The notes: generated by a model not told the origin, from the sequence alone. 64,000 nucleotides of DNA from CAISIP01 sp031396205 (GCA_031396205.1 JANNKH010000101.1:1-64000); one strand, 5' to 3'; positions 52,199 through 61,980 are shown, numbered from the stretch's first letter. Translations and numbers: made by a program.

Positions 52199-52243
52199 GC
52201 GGGCAGGCTCCGACATCATGCCCGTGCCAGGTGCCGCTGGCGA

Positions 52244-53194
52244 TTAGTCGTGGCGCCGGAAGTTGATCTCAAGTACTGGCGGCACGGTTCCATCGATGTC
52301 GCGCGGCAGCACGGCCGTTTTGTCGATCGCCTTGAGCACCGCCTCGTCCCAGGCCTTGTTGCCGCTGCTCTTGACCAGCTTGCGGCCCACGATGCTGCCA
52401 TCCGGCGCGGCGCGCACCTCGACCAGCGCGGTCGGATTGTCCGGCGGATTCTCGGTGAACACGATATTGGCTTTGACGATGGCGCCAACGCGTCCACCGT
52501 AGCTGTTGGATGGGCCGCTGGCCTTGAGCGCCGATCCTGTAGCCCCGGGTGCCCCGCTTGCGCCTGCCAGGCCGGCCATGCGTTGCAGGTTGACCTGGCG
52601 ATCCGCCTCGAGCTTGGCGGTTTGCTCCTTGTCACGCGCGGCCTGCTGTTTGGCCTTTTGTGTATCCTGCTCCGCCTTTTGCACCAGATTGCGCCTCTTC
52701 TCTTCCTCGCGCAGGCGCGCCTGCTCATCACGCTGCTTCTTGTCCAGAGCAGCCTGGCGCTCCTGCTCCCGCTTTTTCTCCAGCGCCAGTTGTTCCTTGT
52801 CGCGCCTTTCTCTCTCGCGCCGCATTTCGTTTTGCTGGCGCTGCTCGGCTTGCTGCGCGGCCAGCAATTTCTCCTTCTGCATGCGCTGCTTCTCGCGTTC
52901 GAGCGCAATGTCGGCGTCTGGCGCCTTGGGCGTCGCGGTCGGCACCGGCGCGGGCGCGGTTGTCGGCGAAGCCTGTGGCGGTGCTGGCGGGGCCTCCACC
53001 AGCTTTGGCGCGGCCGCCTGCGGCACGGCCGACCACAACTCGGCCTGGACGTCGATCGTGGGCGCGTCGCGCCGCCATTGCACTCCCAGCGTAAGTGCGG
53101 CCACCAGTAGAAGATGCGCCAACACGGCCAGTACCAGCGCGCGGCTGAGTCCCTCGGTTGCGGGAGGTGAGAACTCCAGCCGATGCGCGTTCAT
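52244..53194 (-). CDS. tolA: Tol-Pal system protein TolA
   Basis: Protein of 316 residues linking inner and outer membrane in the Tol-Pal cell-envelope system. One N-terminal membrane helix (LSRALVLAVLAHLLLVAALTLG, about 20-40), a Pro/Ala segment, a long Lys/Glu/Gln/Arg helical domain (about 95-215) and a C-terminal TonB-like domain (GGRVGAIVKANIVFTENPPDNPTALVEV...). ATG 53194; upstream frame is intergenic. Last gene of the tolQRA run; tolB and pal are not in the window and dnaE is convergent. Confidence 0.92.
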   Translation of the reverse strand: MNAHRLEFSPPATEGLSRALVLAVLAHLLLVAALTLGVQWRRDAPTIDVQAELWSAVPQAAAPKLVEAPPAPPQASPTTAPAPVPTATPKAPDADIALEREKQRMQKEKLLAAQQAEQRQQNEMRRERERRDKEQLALEKKREQERQAALDKKQRDEQARLREEEKRRNLVQKAEQDTQKAKQQAARDKEQTAKLEADRQVNLQRMAGLAGASGAPGATGSALKASGPSNSYGGRVGAIVKANIVFTENPPDNPTALVEVRAAPDGSIVGRKLVKSSGNKAWDEAVLKAIDKTAVLPRDIDGTVPPVLEINFRRHD

Positions 53195-53276
53195 GGGTGG
53201 CCCCCACGGTCGTCCACTGTGTGTGACTCCCTGCCCCCGGAGGGGGCCTTCACGCCTTGGAACGGCCCGGTTGCTT

Positions 53277-53708
<432 letters not shown>

Positions 53709-53724
53709 GTTCGAACTCCCCTGG

Positions 53725-54417
53725 TCAGTGCCCGGATGCCGATTGCGCACCGACGTTGCGTTGCAGGATGTTGGAGAACTCCTCGATGAAGGTCTCCATC
53801 CGGATCGCGATGCGGTCGATGTCGCGCGCAAACCGGTTGTACGCCACCACCGCCGGAATCGCGGCGAACAAGCCGATCGCGGTGGCCACCAACGCCTCGG
53901 CAATGCCCGGGGCCACGGTCGACAGCGTCACCTGCTGCAGATTGGCCAGGCCGGTGAACGCATGCATGATGCCCCACACGGTGCCAAACAGCCCGACGTA
54001 GGGTGATACCGAACCAACCGAGGCCAGGAACGACAGGTTGGACTCGGCCTCGTCCATCTCGCGCTGGAAGCTGGCGCGCATCGCGCGCCGTGCGCCGTCC
54101 ATCAGGCTGGCGGTATCGGCAATGCGCCGTTCGCGCAGCTTCTGGTATTCGCGCATGCCACTGGCAAAAATGCGCTCCATCGGACCACACTGGCGGGCGT
54201 TCTTGGCCGCGGCGGCGAACAGGTCGTTCAGGCTGGTGCCGGACCAGAACTCGCGCTCGAACGTTTCGTTGAGAGACTTGACCTGCTTGATTGCGAACAT
54301 CTTGCGGAAGATGGCGGCCCAGCTGGATACCGAAACCACGAGCAATAGCAGCATGACAAGCTGAACCACGATGCTGGCACCGAGCACCAGATGCAGTATC
54401 GACATGTCTTGGTTCAT
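53725..54417 (-). CDS. tolQ: Tol-Pal system protein TolQ (MotA/ExbB family)
   Basis: Protein of 230 residues with three membrane helices: about 10-32 (LVLGASIVVQLVMLLLLVVS), about 135-160 (VGSVSPYVGLFGTVWGIMHAF) and about 170-195 (IAEALVATAIGLFAAIPAVVAYN). These are the MotA/ExbB signature helices. Start overlaps the ybgC stop as ATGA. Confidence 0.95.
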   Translation of the reverse strand: MNQDMSILHLVLGASIVVQLVMLLLLVVSVSSWAAIFRKMFAIKQVKSLNETFEREFWSGTSLNDLFAAAAKNARQCGPMERIFASGMREYQKLRERRIADTASLMDGARRAMRASFQREMDEAESNLSFLASVGSVSPYVGLFGTVWGIMHAFTGLANLQQVTLSTVAPGIAEALVATAIGLFAAIPAVVAYNRFARDIDRIAIRMETFIEEFSNILQRNVGAQSASGH

Positions 54418-54845
54418 GAGAGGGCTTTCACAATCGATAGAGGAATGCGTGTGGGTTTGAAGCTATCGGCCAGCACCCAGCCGATGCGGATGGACGCCTC
54501 GCACAGGCACTCGCCGCCCGGATCGGGACCGCGACGGGCCTGCTGCCCGATTGTCATGCAGGCGCGGCCCGCATCCAACATCCAGGTGGTAAGCAACAGT
54601 TGGTCGTCGAGCCGGGCAGGGTGGTGGTAGCGCAGCGTGGCCCGGGCGACGACGAACATGCCGCCTTCGGTTGCACGCAGCGCCTGCTGTTCGAAGCCCT
54701 TGGCGCGCAACCACTCGGTGCGGGCCCGTTCGAAGAACTTGAGGTAGTTGGCGTGGAACACCACGCCGCCGGCATCAGTGTCTTCCCAGTAGACCCGCAG
54801 CGGCCAATGGAAATCGCCGGCACGGCCGAGCGCAGTGGCTGTCAT
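54414..54845 (-). CDS. ybgC: Tol-Pal-associated acyl-CoA thioesterase
   Basis: Hot-dog-fold thioesterase of 143 residues. YWEDTDAGGVVFHANYLKFFERARTEWL carries the catalytic aspartate and conserved Tyr/His of the YbgC group. It hydrolyses short or hydroxyacyl-CoA/ACP and binds phospholipid-synthesis enzymes in E. coli. ATGA overlaps both upstream (aminotransferase) and downstream (tolQ). Confidence 0.93.
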   Translation of the reverse strand: MTATALGRAGDFHWPLRVYWEDTDAGGVVFHANYLKFFERARTEWLRAKGFEQQALRATEGGMFVVARATLRYHHPARLDDQLLLTTWMLDAGRACMTIGQQARRGPDPGGECLCEASIRIGWVLADSFKPTRIPLSIVKALS

Positions 54846-56041
54846 GCAAGCAGATCCTGGAGCCTGCCGAGCGCCAGCTCCAGTTGCGCCATGGCGCTGG
54901 CACTCGATAGCCGGATGAAATGTCCGGTCTGTGCCTGGCCGAAGTCGCGCCCGGGCGTCACCGCCACATGTGCCCGTTCCATCAGGGCGAACGCCAGCTC
55001 CCAGCTATCGGCCACGCCCAGCCGCGCGCAGGCTTGCGAGCAATCCGCCCAGGCGTAGAAGGCGCCGTCGGGCATGACGGGTACCGTGAGGCCGATGGCG
55101 TTGAGCGCCGGCACCAGGTAATCGCGGCGCGCTTGAAACGCAGCGCGTCGGCGTTCGTACTCGGCGATGCTTTGGGCTTCGAAACAGGCCAGTGCCGCAT
55201 GCTGGGCGATGGTACTCGGGCAGATGTACAGGTTTTGCGCCAGACGCTCGATCACCGGCACCAGCGGCTCGGGCGCGACCAGCCAGCCGAGCCGCCAGCC
55301 GGTCATGCTGAAGTATTTGCTGAAGCTGTTGATGCTGATCACCGAATCGTCGATCGCCAGCGCGCTGTGCCCAAACACCGGGTCGTAGCCCAAACCGAGA
55401 TAGATCTCGTCGACCAGCGTCACACCGCCGCGCTCGGCCACCAGCGCCTGGATGCGCCGCAATTCGTCCGGGTGGATCGATGTGCCTGTGGGATTGGACG
55501 GCGAGGCTAGCAGCACCCCGCGGGTAACACCCTGTTTCCAATTGTCGGCGACACTGTTCGCACTGAGTTGAAAGCGTTGTGCCGCCGTAGTGGGAATGAG
55601 TATCGCCCGGCCATCGGCCGCATGGACAAACTGGCGGTTGCAGGGGTAGCAGGGATCGGGCATCAGGATCTCGTCGCCCGATTCGATCAGCGCCAGGCAG
55701 ACCAGTTGCAGCGCGGCCGACGCGCCAGCCGTGACGACGATGCGCGAGGCTGGTATGGTGAGGCCCCAGCGGCTGCCATACCAGTGGCTGATCCGCTCGC
55801 GCAAGGGCGTCAGGCCAAGGGCTGGTGTGTACTGGGTGCGGCCGTCGCGGATGGCCCTTTCGGCCGCTTGTTGCACCAGCGGTGGCGCGGTGAAGTCGGG
55901 CTCGCCGATGTTCAGGTAAACCATCGGCCGATCGGAATCTGCCGACGCCCGGCCCAGATCGGCAGCGGCCTTGGCCATCTCCAGCACGAAGAACGGCTCA
56001 ACCCGCCGGGCCCTGCTGGAGATCCGCAGTGCCTGATCCAT
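54842..56041 (-). CDS. PLP-dependent class I/II aminotransferase
   Basis: Protein of 399 residues. The PLP lysine lies in SINSFSKYFSMTGWRLGW; YLNIGEPDFTAPP, GLTPLRERIS, PDPCYPCNRQF and SPSNPTGTSI are fold-type I signatures. Start ATG 56041 shares one base with the nusB stop (TGATG), and its stop overlaps ybgC. Burkholderiales carry this gene here regularly; substrate is not clear, perhaps an aromatic or branched amino acid. Confidence 0.88.
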   Translation of the reverse strand: MDQALRISSRARRVEPFFVLEMAKAAADLGRASADSDRPMVYLNIGEPDFTAPPLVQQAAERAIRDGRTQYTPALGLTPLRERISHWYGSRWGLTIPASRIVVTAGASAALQLVCLALIESGDEILMPDPCYPCNRQFVHAADGRAILIPTTAAQRFQLSANSVADNWKQGVTRGVLLASPSNPTGTSIHPDELRRIQALVAERGGVTLVDEIYLGLGYDPVFGHSALAIDDSVISINSFSKYFSMTGWRLGWLVAPEPLVPVIERLAQNLYICPSTIAQHAALACFEAQSIAEYERRRAAFQARRDYLVPALNAIGLTVPVMPDGAFYAWADCSQACARLGVADSWELAFALMERAHVAVTPGRDFGQAQTGHFIRLSSASAMAQLELALGRLQDLLA

Positions 56042-56577
56042 CAGGTCGGGGTCTTGCGGCCCCGGTCGGCGCCAACCTCCGCCGCGCGTAGACCGGGCGC
56101 AATGCCGTTGAGCACGGCATTTACATACTTGTGGCCATCGGTGCCGCCAAACTCCTTGGCCAGCTCGATGCATTCGTTGAGCACGACACGCCAGGGGACG
56201 TCCATGCAGTGCTGCAGTTCAAAGGTGCCGATCCACATCGTTGCGTGTTCGACCGGCGATATCTCGGCCAACGGTCGGTCGAGCAGCGGCAGTATCAATG
56301 CGTCCAGTGCCGCTGCATCGCGCACACAGCCCTGCAACAGCGCGTCAAAATGCATGCGGTCGCACTTGCTGAAACCGGAAAGATCGCGGGTGAACAGGTC
56401 GATCTCGTCGAGCGCGTTGCGCCCGATCAGGTGCTGGTACAGACCTTGCAGCGCGAACGCACGCGAGCGTGTACGCGCCGATTTGCTGCCCGCCTTGCGC
56501 GCCCCGGTGCTGGTCAGGCCGGTGCGGCTCTGTTTGGGAGGGCGGGCGCCCGGGGTAACCACCATGTCGTCATTCAT
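56041..56577 (-). CDS. nusB: Transcription antitermination protein NusB
   Basis: NusB of 178 residues, which with NusE binds boxA in rRNA leaders. The core SRAFALQGLYQHLIG, DRPLAEISPVEHATMWIGTFEL and VPWRVVLNECIELAKEFGGTDGHKYVNAVLNGIA is diagnostic. A basic ~35-residue N-terminal extension is present. ATGA overlap with ribH. Confidence 0.94.
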   Translation of the reverse strand: MNDDMVVTPGARPPKQSRTGLTSTGARKAGSKSARTRSRAFALQGLYQHLIGRNALDEIDLFTRDLSGFSKCDRMHFDALLQGCVRDAAALDALILPLLDRPLAEISPVEHATMWIGTFELQHCMDVPWRVVLNECIELAKEFGGTDGHKYVNAVLNGIAPGLRAAEVGADRGRKTPT

Positions 56578-57050
56578 CCAATATCTTCCATCAGGTTGGC
56601 CATCTCCACCGCCACCCGTGCGGCGTCGCGACCTTTGTCGGTCTGGCGGGCGATCGCCTGGTCCATGTTTTCGGTAGTGAGGATGGCATTGGCCACCGGT
56701 ATCTGGTAATCCAGTGCGATGCGGCTCACACCGGCGCCCGACTCGTTGGCGACCAGCTCGAAGTGGTAGGTCTCGCCACGAATGATGCAGCCCAAAGCGA
56801 TCAGCGCGTCGTAATGGGCCGTTTCGGCCAGCGCCTGCAAGGCCACCGGCACTTCCAGCGCGCCGGGCACCTGCACCCGCACCATGTTGTCGTCGGCCAC
56901 ACCAAGTGCTCGCAATTCGTCTTCGCAGGCCTGCGCCAGCGCATCAGTGACCGATTCGTTGAAGCGTGCCTGGACCATGCCGATACGCAGCTTCTTGCCG
57001 CGCAGCCGCTTGTCGGAGGACTCCAGTTTTCCCTTATCTGCGCCAAACAT
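56574..57050 (-). CDS. ribH: 6,7-dimethyl-8-ribityllumazine synthase
   Basis: Lumazine synthase of 158 residues joining the butanone phosphate and the ribitylamino-pyrimidine. RIGMVQARFNESVTDAL, VPGALEVPVALQALA and ALGCIIRGETYHFELVANESGAGVSRIALDYQIPVANAILTTEN are the substrate sites. Followed by nusB with ATGA overlap, preceded by ribBA after 30 bases. Confidence 0.96.
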   Translation of the reverse strand: MFGADKGKLESSDKRLRGKKLRIGMVQARFNESVTDALAQACEDELRALGVADDNMVRVQVPGALEVPVALQALAETAHYDALIALGCIIRGETYHFELVANESGAGVSRIALDYQIPVANAILTTENMDQAIARQTDKGRDAARVAVEMANLMEDIG

Positions 57051-57080
57051 GTTGATTGTGTTTCCTGCTTTGCCGGTCGT

Positions 57081-58196
57081 TCAGTGCGTGATGTAGCCGG
57101 TGATCTCGAGCCCGTAGCCGGCCATGCTGGGCAGGCGGCGCGGATTGCCCAGCAACTCCATCTTGTGCACACCGCACTCGCGCAATATCTGCGCGCCAAT
57201 GCCGTAGGTGCGCAGATCCATGCGCCCGCGTTCGGGGCCGTGGCTGGCACGGGCCGTGCCCTCAAACTGCGCCAGCAGTTGATCGGCGCTTTCACCGCAA
57301 TTGAGCAGCACGGCAACACCCTTGTCGAGCTGCGCCATGCGCGCCAGGCATGCGTCCAGGCTCCAGGAGTGCATGGCGCGGTTGACCTCGAGCGCATCGA
57401 GCACCGACAGCGGCTCATGGACCCGGACAGGGACGGTATCGTCCTCGGCCCAGTGTCCCCGCACCAGCGCCAGGTGCACACCGTGACCGGGCTTGTCGCG
57501 AAACGCGTGCGCGGTGAAGTTGCCGTAGGCGGTTTCGATGTTGCGCGTGCCTACTTTTTCGAGCAGCGATTCGACCCGGCTGCGGTATTCGATCAGGCTG
57601 GCAATGGTGCCGATCTTGAGCCCGTGTTCTGCCGCGAACAGCTGCAGGTCGGGCAGACGCGCCATTGTGCCGTCGTCCTTCATGATCTCGCAGATAACCG
57701 CCGCCGGGCTGCATCCGGCCAGCTGCGCGAGGTCACAGCCGGCCTCTGTATGGCCGGCACGCATCAGCACGCCGCCATCGACCGCCTGCAGCGGGAAGAT
57801 GTGGCCTGGCTGCACCAGATCTTCGGGAGCGGCATCGGGCGCCACGGCCGCCTGTACCGTTCGGGCGCGATCCGCTGCGGATATTCCGGTCGTCACACCG
57901 TCGGCAGCTTCGATGGATACGGTGAATGCGGTGCCCTTTTTGTCGCCATTGCGTACCGACATCGGCGGCAATTGCAAACGGGCGCAACGTGCCCGGGTCA
58001 GGGTCAGGCAGATCAGGCCGCGGCCGAACCGGGCCATGAAGTTGATCGCCTGGGCGCTGACATGGTCGGCCGCGAGGATCAGGTCACCCTCGTTCTCGCG
58101 ATCCTCCTCGTCGATCAGGATGACCATCCGGGCCGCGCGCAAATCGGCAATGATGTCCTCGACCGGGGAGATCGGTGCGGGAATGCGCCTGTTCAT
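57081..58196 (-). CDS. ribBA: 3,4-dihydroxy-2-butanone-4-phosphate synthase with degenerate GTP cyclohydrolase II domain
   Basis: Protein of 371 residues. The N-terminal RibB half (about 1-205) is intact: DEEDRENEGDLILAADHVSAQAINFMARFGRGLICLTL, and HTEAGCDLAQLAG. The C-terminal half follows the RibA fold (TAYGNFTAHAFRDKPGHGVHLALVRG, GRMDLRTYGIGAQILRECGVHKMELLGN), but the zinc-binding E-C-x(10)-C-x-C region is replaced by HEPLSVLDALEV. It thus probably makes only the butanone phosphate. ATGA overlap with ribE. Confidence 0.93.
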   Translation of the reverse strand: MNRRIPAPISPVEDIIADLRAARMVILIDEEDRENEGDLILAADHVSAQAINFMARFGRGLICLTLTRARCARLQLPPMSVRNGDKKGTAFTVSIEAADGVTTGISAADRARTVQAAVAPDAAPEDLVQPGHIFPLQAVDGGVLMRAGHTEAGCDLAQLAGCSPAAVICEIMKDDGTMARLPDLQLFAAEHGLKIGTIASLIEYRSRVESLLEKVGTRNIETAYGNFTAHAFRDKPGHGVHLALVRGHWAEDDTVPVRVHEPLSVLDALEVNRAMHSWSLDACLARMAQLDKGVAVLLNCGESADQLLAQFEGTARASHGPERGRMDLRTYGIGAQILRECGVHKMELLGNPRRLPSMAGYGLEITGYITH

Positions 58197-58876
58197 GCGT
58201 GCGCTCCTGCGTTCCCAGGCGTGGCTTGCATGCCCCCAGGCATGTCTGCCGACCGGACGGCATCGCGACCCAGCATACGTTCCACATAACGCGCGATCAG
58301 ATCGACCTCCAGATTCACCCGCGAGCCACTTGCGAGCGATCCCAGGGCGGTGTTGTGAACCGTGTGCGGTATCAGGTTGATGCTGATCTCGCAGCTGTGG
58401 TTCGTGTCCCGCACCTGGTTCACCGTCAGGCTCACTCCGTTGACCGTGATCGATCCCTTGAATGCCATGAAGCGCGCCAGCGACGGCGGACCGGCGATGC
58501 GCAACTCCCAGCTTTCCCCGACCGGCGTCAAGGCCATGACGGTACCCACGCCGTCCACATGGCCAGCCACGATGTGGCCGCCCAGCCGGTCATGCGCGCG
58601 CAGTGCTTTTTCCAGGTTGACGGGTCCGGGCGCGTCCAGGCCCGCGGTCTTGTCGAGTGATTCGGCCGATATGTCGACGCAAAAAGTCGATGCCGACGCA
58701 TCGAACCGGGTGACCGTCATGCAGGCGCCATTCAGCGCGATGCTGTCGCCCGGCGCCACATCCTCCAGGTACTGCGGCGGGCAACTTAGTGTCAGGCGTT
58801 TGCCGTGGGCCAGGGAGCCGCCCAGCGCCTCAGCGGCGGTGATGCGGCCAACGCCGGTGATGATTCCAGTGAACAT
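58193..58876 (-). CDS. ribE: Riboflavin synthase alpha chain
   Basis: Riboflavin synthase of 227 residues with the internal duplication of the family: MFTGIITGVGRI...ALNGACMTVT and GGHIVAGHVDGVG...TVNGVSLTVNQV. Dismutates two lumazines to riboflavin. It overlaps ribBA as ATGA; 55 bases separate it from ribD. A C-terminal tail of about 15 residues beyond the usual end is present. Confidence 0.95.
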   Translation of the reverse strand: MFTGIITGVGRITAAEALGGSLAHGKRLTLSCPPQYLEDVAPGDSIALNGACMTVTRFDASASTFCVDISAESLDKTAGLDAPGPVNLEKALRAHDRLGGHIVAGHVDGVGTVMALTPVGESWELRIAGPPSLARFMAFKGSITVNGVSLTVNQVRDTNHSCEISINLIPHTVHNTALGSLASGSRVNLEVDLIARYVERMLGRDAVRSADMPGGMQATPGNAGAHA

Positions 58877-58931
58877 GGTCGTATTTTAGTTGCGCCCAAG
58901 CTCGCTGGCAGCGCAGTTGGGCAGGAGCCGG

Positions 58932-60062
58932 TCAGAAATCGGCCCGGCCGGCTACCCGCGCCACAATGCGCAGGTCCGGACCGAGCATCGTGGTGGAAAG
59001 GAACTGCAACCCGACGCTTTGCTCCAGCGCGGCAAGCGGGCCGAACTCCGCCATCGGACGGCCCTGCCCGATCAGCCTGGGCGCGAGGTAGATCAACAGT
59101 TCGTCGACCAGCCCCTCGCGCACCAGAGAACCGTTGAGCTTGTGCCCTGCCTCCACGTGCACCTCATTCGTCTCGGTGTCGGCCAGGTCCACCAGCATGG
59201 CCTTGAGGTCGACTTTCGCTTCGGTACCCGGCGCGCGACCGGGCATCTGAATGATTTGCGCCCCGCGTTCGCCCAAGGCCCGCGATCGCGCTAGGTCGGT
59301 GCCGGCCGTATAGATCGCCACGCCGCGTTCAGCATCGAACAACCGCGCCCGCACGGGCGTTTCGAGCCGGCTGTCGACGACGACCAGCCGAGGTTGCCGG
59401 CGCGCGGTCTGCAACCGCACGTCGAGGCGGGGATCGTCGTCGCGCACCGTGCCGATCCCGGTCAGGACCACGCAGGCCCGGGCGCGCCAGGCGTGGCCGT
59501 CAGCGCGCGCCGATGGTGAGGTGATCCACTGGCTTTCGCCGTTGTCCAGGGCAGTTCGGCCGTCGAGGGATGCGGCCACCTTGAGGCGCACCCAGGGTGT
59601 CTTGCGCAGCATCCGGCTGAAGAAGCCAATATTGAGGTCCCGTGACGCGCTTGCGCCGGGTCCGACCGTGACACTGATGCCTGCCGCCCGCAGCCGGGCG
59701 ATCCCCTGACCGCCCACGGACGGGTTCGGGTCCTCGATGCTGGCGACGACCCGGGCCACGCCCGCAGCGATCAGGGCGTCGCAGCACGGCCCGGTCCGAC
59801 CATGGTGTGAGCAGGGTTCAAGCGTGATATAGGCTGTGGCGCCGCGGGCGGTCTTGCCGCGCGACAGTACGTCGCGCAGCGCCATCACCTCGGCATGCGG
59901 GCCACCTATCGCCTGAGTGTGTCCCTGGCCGATCGTGTCGCCATCGGCGCCGACCAGTACGCAGCCAACCCGCGGATTCGGTTCACACAGGCCAACGGCA
60001 ATTGCGGCCTGGTCCAGCGCCTGGTGGATGCGTCGTTCGTCGGTCAGGGCCAGGTCGTGCAT
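58932..60062 (-). CDS. ribD: Bifunctional pyrimidine deaminase/reductase RibD
   Basis: RibD of 376 residues. N-terminal deaminase zinc site: HAEVMAL, then TLEPCSHHGRTGPCCDALI; C-terminal HTP reductase part with PWVRLKVAASLDGRTALDNGESQWITSPSAR. Acts on 2,5-diamino-6-ribosylamino-pyrimidinone phosphate. ATG 60062. Heads the rib-nus-tol run; the gap upstream (56 bases) is too short for an FMN riboswitch, and none is seen. Confidence 0.95.
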   Translation of the reverse strand: MHDLALTDERRIHQALDQAAIAVGLCEPNPRVGCVLVGADGDTIGQGHTQAIGGPHAEVMALRDVLSRGKTARGATAYITLEPCSHHGRTGPCCDALIAAGVARVVASIEDPNPSVGGQGIARLRAAGISVTVGPGASASRDLNIGFFSRMLRKTPWVRLKVAASLDGRTALDNGESQWITSPSARADGHAWRARACVVLTGIGTVRDDDPRLDVRLQTARRQPRLVVVDSRLETPVRARLFDAERGVAIYTAGTDLARSRALGERGAQIIQMPGRAPGTEAKVDLKAMLVDLADTETNEVHVEAGHKLNGSLVREGLVDELLIYLAPRLIGQGRPMAEFGPLAALEQSVGLQFLSTTMLGPDLRIVARVAGRADF

Positions 60063-60118
60063 GGGCCAGAGCGTACTTGAGATTGCGCGGCACGCGTTGG
60101 CGGTTCGAGTCCCACGCG

Positions 60119-60766
60119 CTAATGCGGCAACCGGTATGGGGGCAGGGGATAAGCGGGGTAAGGGTATTTCTGCCAGCGGGCCTCGGGCATCAGGTATGCG
60201 GCGACACCGATCGGTGTTGGCGAGCGCACCGGGTAGATGCGACCAGTGATCCAGATCGGGTCATTGCCCAGATTGCGCGGCACACCTGGCTTGAGGTAGG
60301 CCAGCACCATCTGGTTGGCGGGAGGCAGTGGCCGGCGATCACCATCGCTGTGGTAGGGCACCAGCACAATGGTTTTGGACAGACCCTGGCCGGAATCGAT
60401 CATCACCGGGAAACCGGTCAGACGTACCGGCGCGTCGTCGGTCAACGTCACCGTGGGCGCAGCCTCCCAGGCGCGGCTCAGCCGGGTGCGGGCCTCGACA
60501 GCACGCGGGTCGTTGCGCTGCCATTGGTGTGCGTCATGCTGGCGCGATATCGCCTGGGCGTCCCAGCCCTCCGGCGACAGCGCTTCCCACCGGATATCGC
60601 GCACACCTGCAGGCGGTTTGGGAACCGACAGCAACTTGGCCTGCTCCACACGGGCCCGCCACCGGGCCACCGGGTCGTCGGTGGGTTGCTGGGCCCCGCT
60701 GTGGCCAGCGGCGCCCAGCAACACTGACGCCAGGACCCGTATTGATATGAGCCGTGCACGTTCCAC
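60119..60766 (-). CDS. DUF3299 exported protein
   Basis: Protein of 215 residues. Signal peptide at 1-25 (ISIRVLASVLLGAAGHSGAQ). The conserved core VRLTGFPVMIDSG...IVLVPYHSDG...PPPANQMVLAYL (roughly 125-180) is that of DUF3299, small periplasmic or lipid-linked proteins of unknown function. Start GTG 60766 is chosen for GGAGG upstream and for the signal peptide; ATG 60787 is an alternative. Divergent from the pilin genes, 56 bases upstream of ribD. Confidence 0.8.
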   Translation of the reverse strand: MERARLISIRVLASVLLGAAGHSGAQQPTDDPVARWRARVEQAKLLSVPKPPAGVRDIRWEALSPEGWDAQAISRQHDAHQWQRNDPRAVEARTRLSRAWEAAPTVTLTDDAPVRLTGFPVMIDSGQGLSKTIVLVPYHSDGDRRPLPPANQMVLAYLKPGVPRNLGNDPIWITGRIYPVRSPTPIGVAAYLMPEARWQKYPYPAYPLPPYRLPH

Positions 60767-60903
60767 GTTTCCTCCGCGATAGGTCATTCGACAGGAGCAT
60801 TCTGGGCGGTTGTCGGGCACACCCAATGCCGTCTGGCGGACCATTCCGACCGCCCGTCACCCGGAACGCCAAAAGAGCGTCGGAGCGGGTTAGTCTGTGG
60901 GCC

Positions 60904-61407
60904 ATGAACTCACGACCGTTCCTGCAGCGAGGTTTTACGATCATCGAATTGCTGGTTGTCGTGATGATCGGCGGCGTTTTGGCCCTGATCGCGGTCCCGT
61001 CCATGCGCGACATGCTCAACGCCACCCGACAGTCCTCCGCGCTGGGCCTGATCGTCAGTGATCTGAATCAGGCCCGTGGTGAAGCGATCAAGCGCAATGC
61101 GAGAGTCGTGACCTGCGTGCGCAATGTGGCGGGGACCGATTGCGGTGCCGGGCTCGACTGGCGTGCAGGTTGGGTTGTATGCATCGCTGCCGCTGGAGCC
61201 GACACCTGCGCAGCCGCTACCGCGACCGATCCGAATCCGTTGGTCATTCGTCCGGCGCTCGATCCGAACCTGGCCCTGGTCGGTTCCGCGACCGCCATTC
61301 GATTCAACCCCAACAGTTCGGCAGTAGCGGCTAATTTGACATTGACGCTGAACGGCGGATCAGCGCGTACCGTCGCGGTTGCCGCGACCGGCAATATTTC
61401 GAAGTAG
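60904..61407 (+). CDS. fimT: GspH/FimT-family minor pseudopilin
   Basis: Protein of 167 residues with a type IV prepilin leader: short basic MNSRPFLQRG cut before FTIIELLVVVMIGG (Glu at +5), then a membrane-helix and a globular domain with a pair of cysteines (TCVRNVAGTDCGAGLDWRAGWVVCIAA). Likely primes the type IV pilus. ATG 60904. First gene of the minor-pilin operon. Confidence 0.92.
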   Translation: MNSRPFLQRGFTIIELLVVVMIGGVLALIAVPSMRDMLNATRQSSALGLIVSDLNQARGEAIKRNARVVTCVRNVAGTDCGAGLDWRAGWVVCIAAAGADTCAAATATDPNPLVIRPALDPNLALVGSATAIRFNPNSSAVAANLTLTLNGGSARTVAVAATGNISK

Positions 61408-61421
61408 GCGAAGGAGTTGAT

Positions 61422-61976
61422 ATGGTGTACGGTCCTGTTGCGAATGCAAGCCGCGCTGCAGGCGGCATTGGCCAGCGCGGATTCTCCATGATCGAGGTGC
61501 TGGTCACCCTGCTCATCGTTTCGCTGGCGCTGTTGGGAACTGCCGGCTTGCAAGCCTATTCGATGCGCCTGAACCAGGGCGGTCAGTTCAGAACCCAGGC
61601 TGTGTTCCTGGTGGCGGACCTGGCAGAGCGCATGGAGGCGAACAAAGCGGCGGCGGTTTCCTATGTGACACCAACATCCAGTGCCCCGGTTGTCATGGGC
61701 ACCAATTGTGCGGCTGTCCCCTGCACTACCGGCGACCTGGCATTGTTCGACCTGGCGCAATGGCAGACAGCGGTGGCAGCTGCTTTGCCGCAGAGTTCGT
61801 GGACCGTGCTGCAGACCACCGCTGGCAATCCGTCGGTCTACACCATTCGCGTGAGCTGGGTAGACCGGATGGTCGACACCGCCAACCAATCCGTTCCCGG
61901 GTCGGACTTCGGTATGAATGCCGCCGGGACTGGCGAGCAATTTCTATACACGGCCACCCGCACCATTTTCAATTGA
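61422..61976 (+). CDS. pilV: Type IV pilus minor pilin PilV
   Basis: Protein of 184 residues. Prepilin site G|FSMIEVLVTLLIVSLALLG at about 19-39; then AGLQAYSMRLNQGGQFRTQAVFLVADLAERMEANK as in PilV. AAGGAG at 61410-61415 in front of ATG 61422. Together with PilW and PilX forms the pilus-tip priming complex. pilW starts four bases after its stop. Confidence 0.93.
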   Translation: MVYGPVANASRAAGGIGQRGFSMIEVLVTLLIVSLALLGTAGLQAYSMRLNQGGQFRTQAVFLVADLAERMEANKAAAVSYVTPTSSAPVVMGTNCAAVPCTTGDLALFDLAQWQTAVAAALPQSSWTVLQTTAGNPSVYTIRVSWVDRMVDTANQSVPGSDFGMNAAGTGEQFLYTATRTIFN

Positions 61977-61980
61977 CGCC

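Noticed and set aside
50627..52219. A 530-codon open frame opposite dnaE
   Set aside because: Antisense shadow of the polymerase III alpha gene without recognisable motifs.
58877..58931. FMN riboswitch before ribE or ribD
   Set aside because: The gaps before ribE (55 bases) and ribD (56 bases) are too short and show none of the conserved RFN elements.
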